This document shows, piece by piece, positions 42,768 through 51,302 of a stretch of 64,000 bases of DNA (position 1 is the stretch's first letter; each line of letters begins with the position of its first letter). The stretch is taken from NCBI GenBank assembly GCA_905202255.1, contig CAJKRH010000002.1, forward strand, positions 1 to 64,000, given 5' to 3'. The notes beneath the pieces were generated by a model. That model was not told the DNA's origin, searched no databases, and saw only the letters and a list, made by a program, of their open reading frames with translations. Source of the stretch: an uncultured Ruminococcus sp. (lineage in GTDB: Bacteria; Bacillota; Clostridia; Oscillospirales; CAG-272). A program made the translations under genes and the position numbers.

Positions 42768-43196
42768 ATGATAAAAACCGATATAGAGCTTGCAAAGAAA
42801 GCGCTTGCGGGTCATTCCATCGCGCTTGCAAAGGACGGTGCGGTGATGACCGATGACAAGCGCGGCGTTGCTCCTATGCTGGGATTCATCGCGGAGAATG
42901 TGAATCTGAAAGGCTACTTTGTGGCGGATAAAATAGTAGGGAAAGCGGCGGCATCATTATTTGTCCTCGCGGGGATAAAAGAAGTATATGCCGAGGTCGC
43001 CTCGGAGGCGGCAAAGGAATATCTTGAAGCCCACTCGGTGCGCTTTTCGTGCGGGAAGCTCGTTTCAAAGATAATCAACCGTGCAGGGACGGGAATATGC
43101 CCCATGGAGGAGGCAGTATCAGATATTTCGGAGCCGGAAGAATGCTACATGGCGATTCTCGCCCGCCTCGCGGAGCTTAAAGCTCAAAAAGCGTGA
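42768..43196 (+). CDS. DUF1893 protein
   Basis: 142 residues from ATG 42768, one base after the ECF stop; ATGs at 42747 and 42750 inside the ECF gene are alternatives. LAKDGAVMTDDKRGVAPML, VADKIVGKAAASLFVLAG and GTGICPMEEAV are the DUF1893 signature, a cytidine-deaminase-like fold of unknown activity (fold from memory). Last gene of the redox operon. Confidence 0.88.
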   Translation: MIKTDIELAKKALAGHSIALAKDGAVMTDDKRGVAPMLGFIAENVNLKGYFVADKIVGKAAASLFVLAGIKEVYAEVASEAAKEYLEAHSVRFSCGKLVSKIINRAGTGICPMEEAVSDISEPEECYMAILARLAELKAQKA

Positions 43197-43205
43197 ATTT
43201 ATGCT

Positions 43206-43235
43206 AAAAAGCCAAGTCGCATGACTTGGCTTTTT
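43206..43235 (+). terminator. Terminator of the redox operon
   Basis: AAAAAGCCAAGTC and GACTTGGCTTTTT hairpin. Confidence 0.9.
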
Positions 43236-43258
43236 GTTTGATGAGAACTTACTTATTA

Positions 43259-43756
43259 TTACGGCGCTCCTCTCTTTAATGCTTTACGATGCTTCATATA
43301 ATAGCTGTAAAAATCATCAGGCAACAAATCAATTTGCGCAGATGTATAATTGCTTTGAAAATATGAATATCGACTTGAGTGCATATCAAATATGACAGAG
43401 CGCAATGTATCTTTTGATTTATCGGCAAGATTTACAACATCGCTGCCATCTGATATATTTTCAATAAGCTGTGCGTTTCGCAGCGTTGATAAAATGTCAG
43501 CAATGATGCCTATTGCTTTGTTGTAACATGAGAAACAAGCCCGTAAGATTATATTGCCATCAGCGTTTATAGAACAGATTATTAAGTCGTTAATGACAAA
43601 TTCGTTATCAGGTGTTACTTTCTTTTTGAATATACCGCCGAGAACAAGAGTATGCTTGACGATAGAAAAATCATTATTTTTCAAACATTCCATAATTTCA
43701 GATGGGGACTTATCATTTGATATTTTAGAAGCAATATAAAAACTTTCTACGCCCAT
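43259..43756 (-). CDS. Hypothetical protein, AT-rich
   Basis: 165 residues opening MGVESFYIASKISNDKSPSE. Mixed alpha/beta composition, with no signal peptide, membrane span or motif I recognise. Codon and base use are much more AT-rich than neighbours, so it is probably acquired. GGAGG is not evident but GAGG lies upstream. It stands alone between the redox operon and the sigma factor. Confidence 0.5.
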   Translation of the reverse strand: MGVESFYIASKISNDKSPSEIMECLKNNDFSIVKHTLVLGGIFKKKVTPDNEFVINDLIICSINADGNIILRACFSCYNKAIGIIADILSTLRNAQLIENISDGSDVVNLADKSKDTLRSVIFDMHSSRYSYFQSNYTSAQIDLLPDDFYSYYMKHRKALKRGAP

Positions 43757-43884
43757 ATTATTTTACCCACTGCAAAGTTATTACCTTCCTCATGATATAC
43801 CTCTATGAGAAAGCGTCTTTTATAATCTGAGTATATCATGTTTTTGAAAGTAACGCAATAGGCAATTTTTAAGCGGAATTATGC

Positions 43885-43941
43885 GACAACGGAAAGGGAA
43901 CGGCAAAAAGCCCTGAAAGAATGGCGCTTTCAAGGCTTTTT
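43885..43941. repeat. Dispersed terminator repeat, copy A
   Basis: GACAACGGAAAG, a variable octamer, AAAAAGCC, then a hairpin ending TTTCAAGGCTTTTTG. The same arrangement recurs at 46967-47024. Acts as the terminator of the minus-strand sigma gene. Confidence 0.7.
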
Positions 43942-43954
43942 GACTGTTTGGTGC

Positions 43955-45622
43955 TCAGATTGTCAATGTCGCTCCGAGCATTTTGATTCTCGATTCTTCC
44001 TGTGGTATTTTCAGATATCCGTTTTTCATTGCCGCCTCCGCTATGATGTCTCGTTCCCAAAGAATACCCGATGCTGCGGCTCTGACCAGATATTCTTTAT
44101 TCGAAATAAACGAGGGAGCCTCTGCCGAGATACATTCAATTGCAAAGCGGTAAAGAGGGATTATCTGCCGTATGGCGGCATCTTTCAGCTCTCGAATCCG
44201 CATGAGCACATCTTCGGGCAGGCTATCGGCTTTTTCTTTTCGAATAACGCAAAATGTCGGAACGGATTTGCCGTCGGTCTGAAGTAAAAATCCCTTTTTT
44301 ACCAAGCTGTCTACAACGCTTTTTTCGGTTTCTTCCGTTTTTCCCTCGGCGATTTTCAAAAGATTCTCGCCCTCGCGATAAGACAATGTCTGATTGTAAT
44401 ACTGCTGACCGAGCACGGAAAATGTATAGTGTCTGAAAAGGATTTCTTTCAGATTTCTGTCATCCGGAGAGTCTACACAGCCACGCAGGCTTATTCCGTC
44501 CGGTGCGTCCTTGCAGTCTTCAAAACCAATCACATCCCATTCGCCGTTATTCGGTCGAATCGTATGTCCCCAACTGCCGATATTTGCGGTGCAGTCGCAT
44601 TTTATGCTTTTGTTTGCTTCGGAAACGGCTCGTTTGTTTATATCGTCAAGAGCTGCCATGATATCAGCCCAGCGCATATCTTCTTTCGGCTGGTTTCCAA
44701 AGCGCCAATCGGGTGAAATTTTATCGAGCCAATCGTTTTTGGTTTTACAGATTTCAATCAGCTTTTCCGTCAGCAATGGTGCAATTTCACGATAACGGGA
44801 ATATATTTTTTCCTGCGCCGAAGCGGAAAAAATATAAAAATTTGTTTCGTAGCGGTTGTTTCTTTTTATAAGCAATGTCGCGCTTACAAGAGAGTCAAGC
44901 TCTTCTTCCATATACGGCAACGCAACGCCGATTTCAATTGCCAACTCTTCGGCTGTGGACGGTGTGCGATAAGCCGCAAGTAAAATGTTCATATCAAGTG
45001 CTTTTGATAGATAACACGACGGCTCACCGTTGCTTCCGGGTAGTCCGTTGATTTGAAATCTCAAATTTTCAGGTCTGTAGCTCATTTTTCCGAATTCTCT
45101 TGCCATATCCATACCTTCTTTCAGTATTTTTCGCGCGCGGAAAAGTCTTTGCTCCACCGCGCTTTCGGAGAGTGACATCGAAGCGGCTATATCACGAATG
45201 CTCCTGTCATCAATGTAATAGGCAACGACAATATCCCGATAGATGCTTTTGATGAACGCCAACTCACGCCGAAGCAGAGCCATTTGCTCATTATGTATCA
45301 TTTCATCAAGAGTGCCGGGATTATCGTCTATGATTTCGCAGTCGTACACATCGGAACCGGTTACCGACGCGGCGCGCCTATGCTTATCATCTGCCCATGC
45401 AGAGTAACGGTTATGCGCGATTTTCCATACCCATGCCGAAAACGCAGTCGGAACGGAGCCTTTTTCCAAAGCGGTAATGATATTCAAAGCGATATCCTGC
45501 GTCAAATCTTCCGCTTCGGCGCGGCTGTCCGTCTTTCTCAGACAGAAATAAAACAGCTTTTCCATATATTTTTCGACAAACTCATGTATCAGCTTATCGC
45601 GCATTTCATTTGTATCCCGCAT
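43955..45622 (-). CDS. Extended ECF-type sigma factor with large C-terminal region
   Basis: 555 residues. Region 2: EKLFYFCLRKTDSRAEAEDLTQDI and FSAWVWKIAHNRYSAW (residues ~20-80). Region 4: YIDDRSIRDIAASMSLSESAVEQRLFRARKIL (~140-170). The following ~385 residues are unusual for ECF factors and include a possible winged-helix segment (TAEELAIEIGVALPYMEEELDSL). A paralogue is encoded at 49445-51100. No anti-sigma gene is adjacent, so the tail may be the regulator. AAAGGAGGG precedes the ATG. Confidence 0.85.
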   Translation of the reverse strand: MRDTNEMRDKLIHEFVEKYMEKLFYFCLRKTDSRAEAEDLTQDIALNIITALEKGSVPTAFSAWVWKIAHNRYSAWADDKHRRAASVTGSDVYDCEIIDDNPGTLDEMIHNEQMALLRRELAFIKSIYRDIVVAYYIDDRSIRDIAASMSLSESAVEQRLFRARKILKEGMDMAREFGKMSYRPENLRFQINGLPGSNGEPSCYLSKALDMNILLAAYRTPSTAEELAIEIGVALPYMEEELDSLVSATLLIKRNNRYETNFYIFSASAQEKIYSRYREIAPLLTEKLIEICKTKNDWLDKISPDWRFGNQPKEDMRWADIMAALDDINKRAVSEANKSIKCDCTANIGSWGHTIRPNNGEWDVIGFEDCKDAPDGISLRGCVDSPDDRNLKEILFRHYTFSVLGQQYYNQTLSYREGENLLKIAEGKTEETEKSVVDSLVKKGFLLQTDGKSVPTFCVIRKEKADSLPEDVLMRIRELKDAAIRQIIPLYRFAIECISAEAPSFISNKEYLVRAAASGILWERDIIAEAAMKNGYLKIPQEESRIKMLGATLTI

Positions 45623-45719
45623 GACTAACCCTCCTTTCGCTCATATAGTGTGGATTTTTCTGATTTGCTGACAAGTTTTTTTAGAATTGCTTCGTGAAAA
45701 ATAAAATTTATCTGCGGGT

Positions 45720-45749
45720 AGTATAGCATAAAACCATGAGCAATTGCAA
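45720..45749 (-). promoter_or_regulatory. Probable promoter of the sigma gene
   Basis: Minus strand: TTGCAA (45749-45744), 18-bp spacer, TATACT (45725-45720). Confidence 0.55.
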
Positions 45750-45851
45750 GCATAACGACTTGAAAAACAGCCGAAAAAATGGTATAATGAACTCAGAAAG
45801 AATAATCACCACTATGAAACGCAAAAATTCATAAGCTGTTTGCTTTTATTT

Positions 45852-45920
45852 ACCACCTATGAGACAATAACAACCACCTATCGGGAAATAGTGGAATTTC
45901 TTTTTCCGATCCTTTATAAT
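45852..45920 (+). promoter_or_regulatory. LytTR-type direct repeats and promoter
   Basis: Two identical 9-mers ACCACCTAT (45852-45860 and 45873-45881) are separated by 12 bp, the spacing of LytTR-regulator sites. A related ACCACTATGAAAC lies at 45808. TATAAT (45915-45920) has no good -35, as expected for an activated promoter; the repeats lie about 60 bp before the likely start. Confidence 0.55.
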
Positions 45921-45946
45921 GTAACCGCGGAAAGGAGGGAATAGGA

Positions 45947-46387
45947 TTGAAGATTGAAATCAAAATTGATGAGAGCTGCACCGAACCGAAAATCGTCATC
46001 GTGACAGACAGGGTCACCGACAAGATTAACGAAATTATAAAGAAGCTTTCGGTGGAACCATCGGAGGTGCTTGCGGGGTTTCGGGATGAACAGGTAACCG
46101 TGCTGGAGCCAAACGAGATTGATAGAATCTATGCTTCGGATGGCAAGGTCTATGCCGAAACGAAAAACGGCGCATTTCTTCTCCGCCTGCGGCTGTACGA
46201 AGCGGAGCAACGCCTTGCGAACTCATCCTTCGTGCGCATATCAAACAGCGAGATTATTAACCTGAAAAAAGTCAGGGGCTTCGATCTGAGCTTTACGGGA
46301 ACAATATGCGTTTCTCTCTCAAAAGGAACGGTTACTTATGTTTCCAGGCGGTATGTTGCTAAAATCAAACAATTATTGGGATTATGA
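45947..46387 (+). CDS. LytTR-domain transcriptional regulator
   Basis: 146 residues beginning at a TTG with AAAGGAGG 8 nt upstream. The C-terminal LytTR domain (residues ~45-146) has IDRIYASDGKVYAETKNGAF, FVRISNSEIINLKKV and SRRYVAKIKQLLGL. There is no receiver domain. Such short LytTR proteins pair with a DUF3021 membrane protein, as here (10-bp gap), and usually autoregulate. Likely bound by the repeats at 45852. Confidence 0.9.
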   Translation: MKIEIKIDESCTEPKIVIVTDRVTDKINEIIKKLSVEPSEVLAGFRDEQVTVLEPNEIDRIYASDGKVYAETKNGAFLLRLRLYEAEQRLANSSFVRISNSEIINLKKVRGFDLSFTGTICVSLSKGTVTYVSRRYVAKIKQLLGL

Positions 46388-46397
46388 GGTGGTAAAA

Positions 46398-46868
46398 ATG
46401 AAAAAGAAAGTTATTTTGCGCGGACTGTTCGGACTGCCCGTCGGAATCGCCATCGGGTTTGTCATTACGCTACTGATCTCCATCTGCATCGGAGACGGCT
46501 ATTTTTACCCTGTCACGCCGGAACTGATCCAAACGACGGGGAACGAACTGAATGCAGTTGTTTTGCAGACGATCCTGTGCGCCATCCTTGGTGGGGGATT
46601 TGCGATGGCGTCCGTGATCTGGGAAATTGATTCATGGAGCCTTGCAAAGCAAAGCGGCATATACTTTTTGATTATCAGCGTGGTTATGCTGCCGATTGCT
46701 TATTTTGCTAATTGGATGAAGCACTCAATTACCGGTGTTCTTTCTTATGTGGGAATCTTCGTGATGATTTTTGCAGCGGTCTGGATTTCACAGTATCTGC
46801 TTTGGAAGAGGCGCATAAAGAAAATGAACGCACGAATTCACGGCGAGAATGGTCAAAAGCAAAATTAA
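46398..46868 (+). CDS. DUF3021 membrane protein
   Basis: 156 residues from ATG 46398 (GAGGTGG upstream). Four hydrophobic helices: LPVGIAIGFVITLLISICIG, TILCAILGGGFAMASVIW, IYFLIISVVMLPIAYFA and YVGIFVMIFAAVWISQYLLW. A basic cytoplasmic tail follows. DUF3021 is the usual partner of small LytTR regulators and probably controls their activity (family knowledge). Confidence 0.9.
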   Translation: MKKKVILRGLFGLPVGIAIGFVITLLISICIGDGYFYPVTPELIQTTGNELNAVVLQTILCAILGGGFAMASVIWEIDSWSLAKQSGIYFLIISVVMLPIAYFANWMKHSITGVLSYVGIFVMIFAAVWISQYLLWKRRIKKMNARIHGENGQKQN

Positions 46869-46966
46869 GTTTGTCAATGCAAAGAAATAACAAACCCACC
46901 GCCATATCAGCATTTTGGAAGTGAACCGGAATACTTAGGTGGTGCGTCCCCCCCCGACCGTCGTGT

Positions 46967-47024
46967 GACAACGGAAAGAGAATAGTAAAAAGCCTTGAAA
47001 ACTCAGTGTTTTCAAGGCTTTTTG
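46967..47024. repeat. Dispersed terminator repeat, copy B
   Basis: Same layout as 43885-43941: GACAACGGAAAG, variable octamer, AAAAAGCC, TTTTCAAGGCTTTTTG. Its hairpin terminates tRNA-Leu(CAG) on the minus strand. The two copies bracket the sigma/LytTR block. Confidence 0.7.
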
Positions 47025-47025
47025 G

Positions 47026-47112
47026 TGGTGCGGGTAGCAGGACTTGAACCTGTATGACAGTGAAGTCACTAGAACCTGAATCTAGCGCGTCTACCAATTC
47101 CGCCATACCCGC
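47026..47112 (-). tRNA. tRNA-Leu(CAG)
   Basis: 87 nt with acceptor GCGGGTA/TACCCGC, anticodon stem CTAGA/TCTAG around TTCAGGT (anticodon CAG), a long variable arm, T loop TTCAAGT and encoded CCA. Confidence 0.96.
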
Positions 47113-47195
47113 TGATATAAAATAACATCGATTAATTTTTACACGGAGCGATGCTCTCCGAGACGGGAATAGAAACCATTCTAAATCCGTAGGGA

Positions 47196-47224
47196 ATAAA
47201 AAAGCCACTGCAAAGCAGTGGCTT
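47196..47224 (-). terminator. Terminator of tRNA-Leu(GAG)
   Basis: GCCACTG (47204-47210) and CAGTGGC (47216-47222); on the minus strand it is followed by TTTTTT. Confidence 0.8.
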
Positions 47225-47308
47225 TGGTGCGAGAAACGGGACTTGAACCCGTATGGAAAAACCACACGCCCCTCAAACGTGCGCGTCTACCAGTTCCGCC
47301 ACTCTCGC
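47225..47308 (-). tRNA. tRNA-Leu(GAG)
   Basis: 84 nt with acceptor GCGAGAG/TTCTCGC, anticodon stem CACGT/GCGTG around TTGAGGG (anticodon GAG), a long variable arm, T loop TTCAAGT and encoded CCA. Confidence 0.96.
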
Positions 47309-47450
47309 AAAACTCAGATGCGGTAATTTGCTTCAGGGAAGCATCGCAACCACAGCGATATCTATTATACACGAAATTTCGAAAATGTCAATAGAAATAA
47401 GAAAATTTATGAAAAAATTTTTCTTTTTGAAAATACTTGAGAAAATAGGA

Positions 47451-47479
47451 TTGATTTGTATAATATTATATGATATAAT
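47451..47479 (+). promoter_or_regulatory. fucI promoter
   Basis: TTGATT (47451-47456), 17-bp spacer, TATAAT (47474-47479). A second TATAAT at 47459 with TTGAGA upstream is an alternative. Confidence 0.6.
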
Positions 47480-47534
47480 ATGTAATGTTAAGGCGACTGT
47501 CGCCGTATTATTTAAATTTCGGAGGTATTTAATT

Positions 47535-49319
47535 ATGTCTTATCCGGCAATCGGTATTCGTCCTATTGTTGATGGGCGTCGCGGTCCTATGAAGCTTCGC
47601 GAAAGTCTCGAGCCTCAGGTTTGGGCTATGGCAGAAGCGGCTAAAAAGCTTTTTGAAGAAAATCTTTGTTATTCCGACGGAACTCCCGTAAAGGTTGTTC
47701 TTGCGGATACTACTATCGGTCGTGTTCCCGAAACTGCCGCATGCGCGGAAAAATTCAAAAGAGAGAATGTTGCGGTTACGCTTTCCGTTACACCTTGCTG
47801 GTGCTACGGCGCGGAAACGATGGATATGGACCCCACTACGGTAAAGGGCATCTGGGGCTTTAACGGCACAGAGCGTCCCGGCGCCGTATATCTCGCGTCC
47901 GTTCTTGCCACACATGCTCAGAAAGGACTTCCCGCATTCGGTATCTACGGTCATGAAGTGCAGGATGTTTCCGATGTTGCCAACATTCCCGAGGATGTAA
48001 AGGAAAAACTGCTTCGCTTTGCACGCGCGGGTCTTGCTGTTGCCACGATGCGCGGCAAGAGCTATCTCCAGATAGGCTCGATGTGCATGGGTATCGGCGG
48101 TTCCATAATCGACCAGAACTTCATGGAAGAATATCTCGGCATGCGTGTAGAATCCGTAGACGAGGTTGAAATTCTCCGCCGCATGGAAGAGGGCATTTAT
48201 AATAAAGAAGAATATGAGCGCGCTCTCGCATGGACAAAAGAGCATTGCAAAGAGGGAAGAGACGACAACCCCGATTTCGTTCGCTTCTCCCGCGAGCAGA
48301 AAGACAAGCAGTGGGAATTTACTGTAAAGATGTATATCATCATCAGAGACCTTATCCGCGGAAACAAGAATCTTCCCGATGCCTTTGAAGAAGAAAAAGT
48401 CGGTCACAACGCTATATGCGCGGGCTTCCAGGGTCAGAGACAGTGGACAGACCACTGGCCGAACTGCGACTATCCCGAGGCGCTCCTCAATTCGTCCTTT
48501 GACTTTGAAGGCGCACGCGAGCCTATGACATTTGCTACGGAAAACGATGTGCTCAACGGTATCAGCATGCTATTTATGAGACTGCTCACAAACCGCGCAC
48601 AGATTTTTGCCGATGTCCGCACATACTGGTCACCCGAAGCTACAAAGAGAGTTGCCGGCTATGAATTCACAGGCAAGGCAAAAGAGAACGGCGGTATCAT
48701 CCATCTGCTCAATTCCGGTGCTGCTTGTCTTGATGCCTGCGGCGAATGCAGAGACGAAAACGGCAACGCCATAATGAAGAAGTGGTGGGAAGTTACCGAT
48801 GAAGATATCAAGAAGATGACCGACGCTACCGTTTGGTGCGAAGCGGGCTTTGATAACTTCCGCGGCGGCGGCTTCTCCTCTCACTATACAACGAGAGCCG
48901 AAATGCCCATGACAATGATTCGTCTTAATCTTGTAAAGGGTCTCGGTCCGGTTATCCAGATAGCCGAGGGCTGGTCTGTAAGACTTCCCGATGAGGTTTC
49001 CGATATACTCATGGAGCGCACTAACCCCACATGGCCCTGCACATGGTTTACACCTCGTTGCGACGGCAAGGAGGGAAGTGCCTTCAAGGATGCATATGAG
49101 GTTATGAATCACTGGGGTGCAAACCACGGCGCTATCTCCTACGGTCATATAGGCGCTGACCTGCTCACACTCTGCTCGATGCTCCGCATACCAGTTTCCA
49201 TGCACAATGTTCCCGAGAAGGATATTTTCCGTCCCGCCGCATGGAACGCATTCGGTATGGACAGCGAGGGCAAGGATTATCGTGCCTGCGCAAACTACGG
49301 TCCGCTCTACAAGAAATAA
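47535..49319 (+). CDS. fucI: L-fucose isomerase
   Basis: 594 residues from ATG 47535 (GGAGGT 9 nt upstream), matching the ~590-residue family. Begins [15 protein letters not shown]. Conserved regions [50 protein letters not shown] and [24 protein letters not shown] contain the Mn ligands Glu and Asp. Converts L-fucose (or D-arabinose) to the ketose. No fucK, fucA or transporter is adjacent. Confidence 0.95.
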   Translation: MSYPAIGIRPIVDGRRGPMKLRESLEPQVWAMAEAAKKLFEENLCYSDGTPVKVVLADTTIGRVPETAACAEKFKRENVAVTLSVTPCWCYGAETMDMDPTTVKGIWGFNGTERPGAVYLASVLATHAQKGLPAFGIYGHEVQDVSDVANIPEDVKEKLLRFARAGLAVATMRGKSYLQIGSMCMGIGGSIIDQNFMEEYLGMRVESVDEVEILRRMEEGIYNKEEYERALAWTKEHCKEGRDDNPDFVRFSREQKDKQWEFTVKMYIIIRDLIRGNKNLPDAFEEEKVGHNAICAGFQGQRQWTDHWPNCDYPEALLNSSFDFEGAREPMTFATENDVLNGISMLFMRLLTNRAQIFADVRTYWSPEATKRVAGYEFTGKAKENGGIIHLLNSGAACLDACGECRDENGNAIMKKWWEVTDEDIKKMTDATVWCEAGFDNFRGGGFSSHYTTRAEMPMTMIRLNLVKGLGPVIQIAEGWSVRLPDEVSDILMERTNPTWPCTWFTPRCDGKEGSAFKDAYEVMNHWGANHGAISYGHIGADLLTLCSMLRIPVSMHNVPEKDIFRPAAWNAFGMDSEGKDYRACANYGPLYKK

Positions 49320-49332
49320 TTCACAAAATAAA

Positions 49333-49370
49333 TATTCGGCACCCGCAAAAACGGGTGCCCGAATTTTAAT
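49333..49370 (+). terminator. fucI terminator
   Basis: ATTCGG-CACCCG and CGGGTG-CCCGAAT arms around AAAAA, then TTTTAATTT. Confidence 0.85.
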
Positions 49371-49444
49371 TTACGATATTTTTGAAAAATATCAAATCAG
49401 CCATGCTTTTTTGCAACTAATAAAACAGAAAGGAGGGAAGCACC

Positions 49445-51100
49445 CTGAAAAAATTCGATGAAGCTTTTGAGCGGGAATGCGAAGAATATCTCGCATATCT
49501 CTATTCGCTTGCGGCAAGAGAATACGGCGACTGTCCGGAAACAGACGCGCTCGTGCAGGATACGCTCGCGGCGTTCGTTTCGGAGATAAACAAAGGGAGA
49601 GAGATAAAATATCCGAAAGGATTTCTTTCTGCCGTGATGAAAAACAAATACAATTCGTATCTCCGCAAAAAGTATCGCGACAGGATAATCGAATATACCG
49701 ATGTACTGCCCGAAAGCGTCGATGGCTCGGACGAGTATGCGGAAGAGGAGAGGCTTCTTTCCGAAGAATATGCGGCTGTGCGCAGGGAAATCGGCAGGCT
49801 CGTATATATCTATCGCGAGGTGACGGTACGCCACTATGTGCATGGACACAGCGTGGAGAAAATCGCCGCCGAGATGGGACTTCCGCGCGGCACGGTGCTC
49901 TCGCGTCTTTCTTCTGCACGCACGCAAATAAAGGAGGGGCTGAAAAGCATGGAAAAATATTCAAAAGCAAGTTATGAACCAAAGACCGGAAATATAGGAA
50001 TAATGGGAAGCGGTGGAATAGGAGGCGAGCCTTTTTCGCTTATCTCGTCGGATATCGAGGTGAATATCCTGTTCATTGCCTATAAAAATCCCGTTTCCGT
50101 GCGCGATATTGCCGATACGATGGGCATGCCGTGCGCTTATATCGAGCCTTTGATAGACAGGCTCGTATCCGGCGAGCTCATGGGGAAAACAGCGGGCGGG
50201 CTTGTTTATACGCGCTGTTTTGTGTGCAGATATGAGGATTCTTTCGGAGATATTCCCGCGCAGGAAGCTGTTGCGGCAAAATATGCGCCTGCCGTATGGT
50301 CGGCGGTATGGCGTCGGTTTGAGCCGTTGAGCGAAAACAGTTCATTTGCCGCCATGACGGAAAAGCAAAAAGCGACGCTCATGCTTTTCTACACGAGGCA
50401 TATACTCGGAAAAGTCGTTCGGGCGGCGCTTGGCACGGAAGTGGATAAGATAGAAATTCCCGACCGCCCCGATGCGGGAAAATGGCTGGCTTCGCTCTCG
50501 GTATACGAGAGGGGACAGTGGAAAAGCGAAAAATATGACGTATCGGGTCCCGTTATGGTAAACTACAGCGAAAACGGCGGAAAAACAACATGCAGAATGT
50601 ATGATTGCCAGTCGGTTTTCGGCGATGCGTACTGGGTTTATAGCAAATTAAAATACAAATACACGCTGCGGAGCATACTTCGCTTTTATGCGTCTTTTCT
50701 TGAAAGCGGCGTGAAGCCGGAAAATGCCGTGATATATGAGCTTATCCCCGAATTTGAAAAGCTGCATATCCTGCGCCGCGATGAAAACGGAGAAGCAAAG
50801 CTTGATATCCCCGCGCTCACATTTGAAGAAGCTGCCGGATTTGATGCCGCCGCAAAGGAAGCGGAAGCTGATATGCGCGACATTTTGCTCGATGAACTCA
50901 AAAAGGTAGTGAAAAATCGCAGAGTGAAAGTTCCGGGGCATGTGGACGGCGCGCAGTATTACGAGCACGACGGCGCACTCGGAGCATATACCACGGCGCA
51001 GCTTATCGCCATAGCGGAGCAGGGACTTATGCCTTACCGTGTCGAAATAGGAAAAACTCCGCTGATATATCTGAACTATAAAAAAGAAGAAATTGATTGA
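49445..51100 (+). CDS. Second extended sigma factor, probable CTG start
   Basis: 551 residues if translation begins at CTG 49445. AAAGGAGGG lies 8 nt upstream, an in-frame TAA lies just before that site, and no ATG, GTG or TTG occurs until GTG 49553. Starting at 49553 would delete half of sigma region 2; with the CTG start it is complete (ECEEYLAYLYSLAA, then TDALVQDTLAAFVSEI). Region 4 is HSVEKIAAEMGLPRGTVLSRLSSARTQI. The ~370-residue tail aligns with the paralogue at 43955 (EVNILFIAYKNPVSVRDIADTMGM). No anti-sigma gene nearby. Confidence 0.8.
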   Translation: MKKFDEAFERECEEYLAYLYSLAAREYGDCPETDALVQDTLAAFVSEINKGREIKYPKGFLSAVMKNKYNSYLRKKYRDRIIEYTDVLPESVDGSDEYAEEERLLSEEYAAVRREIGRLVYIYREVTVRHYVHGHSVEKIAAEMGLPRGTVLSRLSSARTQIKEGLKSMEKYSKASYEPKTGNIGIMGSGGIGGEPFSLISSDIEVNILFIAYKNPVSVRDIADTMGMPCAYIEPLIDRLVSGELMGKTAGGLVYTRCFVCRYEDSFGDIPAQEAVAAKYAPAVWSAVWRRFEPLSENSSFAAMTEKQKATLMLFYTRHILGKVVRAALGTEVDKIEIPDRPDAGKWLASLSVYERGQWKSEKYDVSGPVMVNYSENGGKTTCRMYDCQSVFGDAYWVYSKLKYKYTLRSILRFYASFLESGVKPENAVIYELIPEFEKLHILRRDENGEAKLDIPALTFEEAAGFDAAAKEAEADMRDILLDELKKVVKNRRVKVPGHVDGAQYYEHDGALGAYTTAQLIAIAEQGLMPYRVEIGKTPLIYLNYKKEEID

Positions 51101-51104
51101 GGGG

Positions 51105-51243
51105 GGTACTTTTCTCCACCGAGAAATGGGGGGCGCGCTTTTGGTCACTGGGCAGCGCGACCCCGTCATGGGCGACCGCAGTCGCCTGCCACCTCTTGGC
51201 AAAGAGAAACTTCCTTTTGGTACTTTTCTCTACAGAAAAGTAC
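51105..51243. repeat. Dispersed noncoding repeat with palindromic end
   Basis: GGTACTTTTCTC-ACC-GA occurs at 51106 and again at 51219, the second forming a perfect palindrome GTACTTTTCT-CTAC-AGAAAAGTAC (51220-51243). GC-rich CGCGC and GGTCACTG patches lie between. No plausible gene. Similar sequence is, from memory, scattered in related genomes. Confidence 0.5.
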
Positions 51244-51257
51244 GCTGTTTTTTTGGA

Positions 51258-51300
51258 TAAAAACCGCCGTGAGCTGAAATCCAAGCCCACGGCGGTTTAT
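51258..51300 (-). terminator. pyk terminator
   Basis: AACCGCCGTG (51262-51271) and CACGGCGGTT (51288-51297); TTTTT follows on the minus strand. Confidence 0.8.
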
Positions 51301-51302
51301 TT

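Noticed and set aside
47253..47534. N-terminal extension of FucI from 47253
   Set aside because: The extension runs through tRNA-Leu and the promoter; ATG 47535 with GGAGG gives the normal family length.
49553..51100. GTG 49553 as the sigma factor start
   Set aside because: It truncates sigma region 2 and has no Shine-Dalgarno site; CTG 49445 has one and restores the domain.
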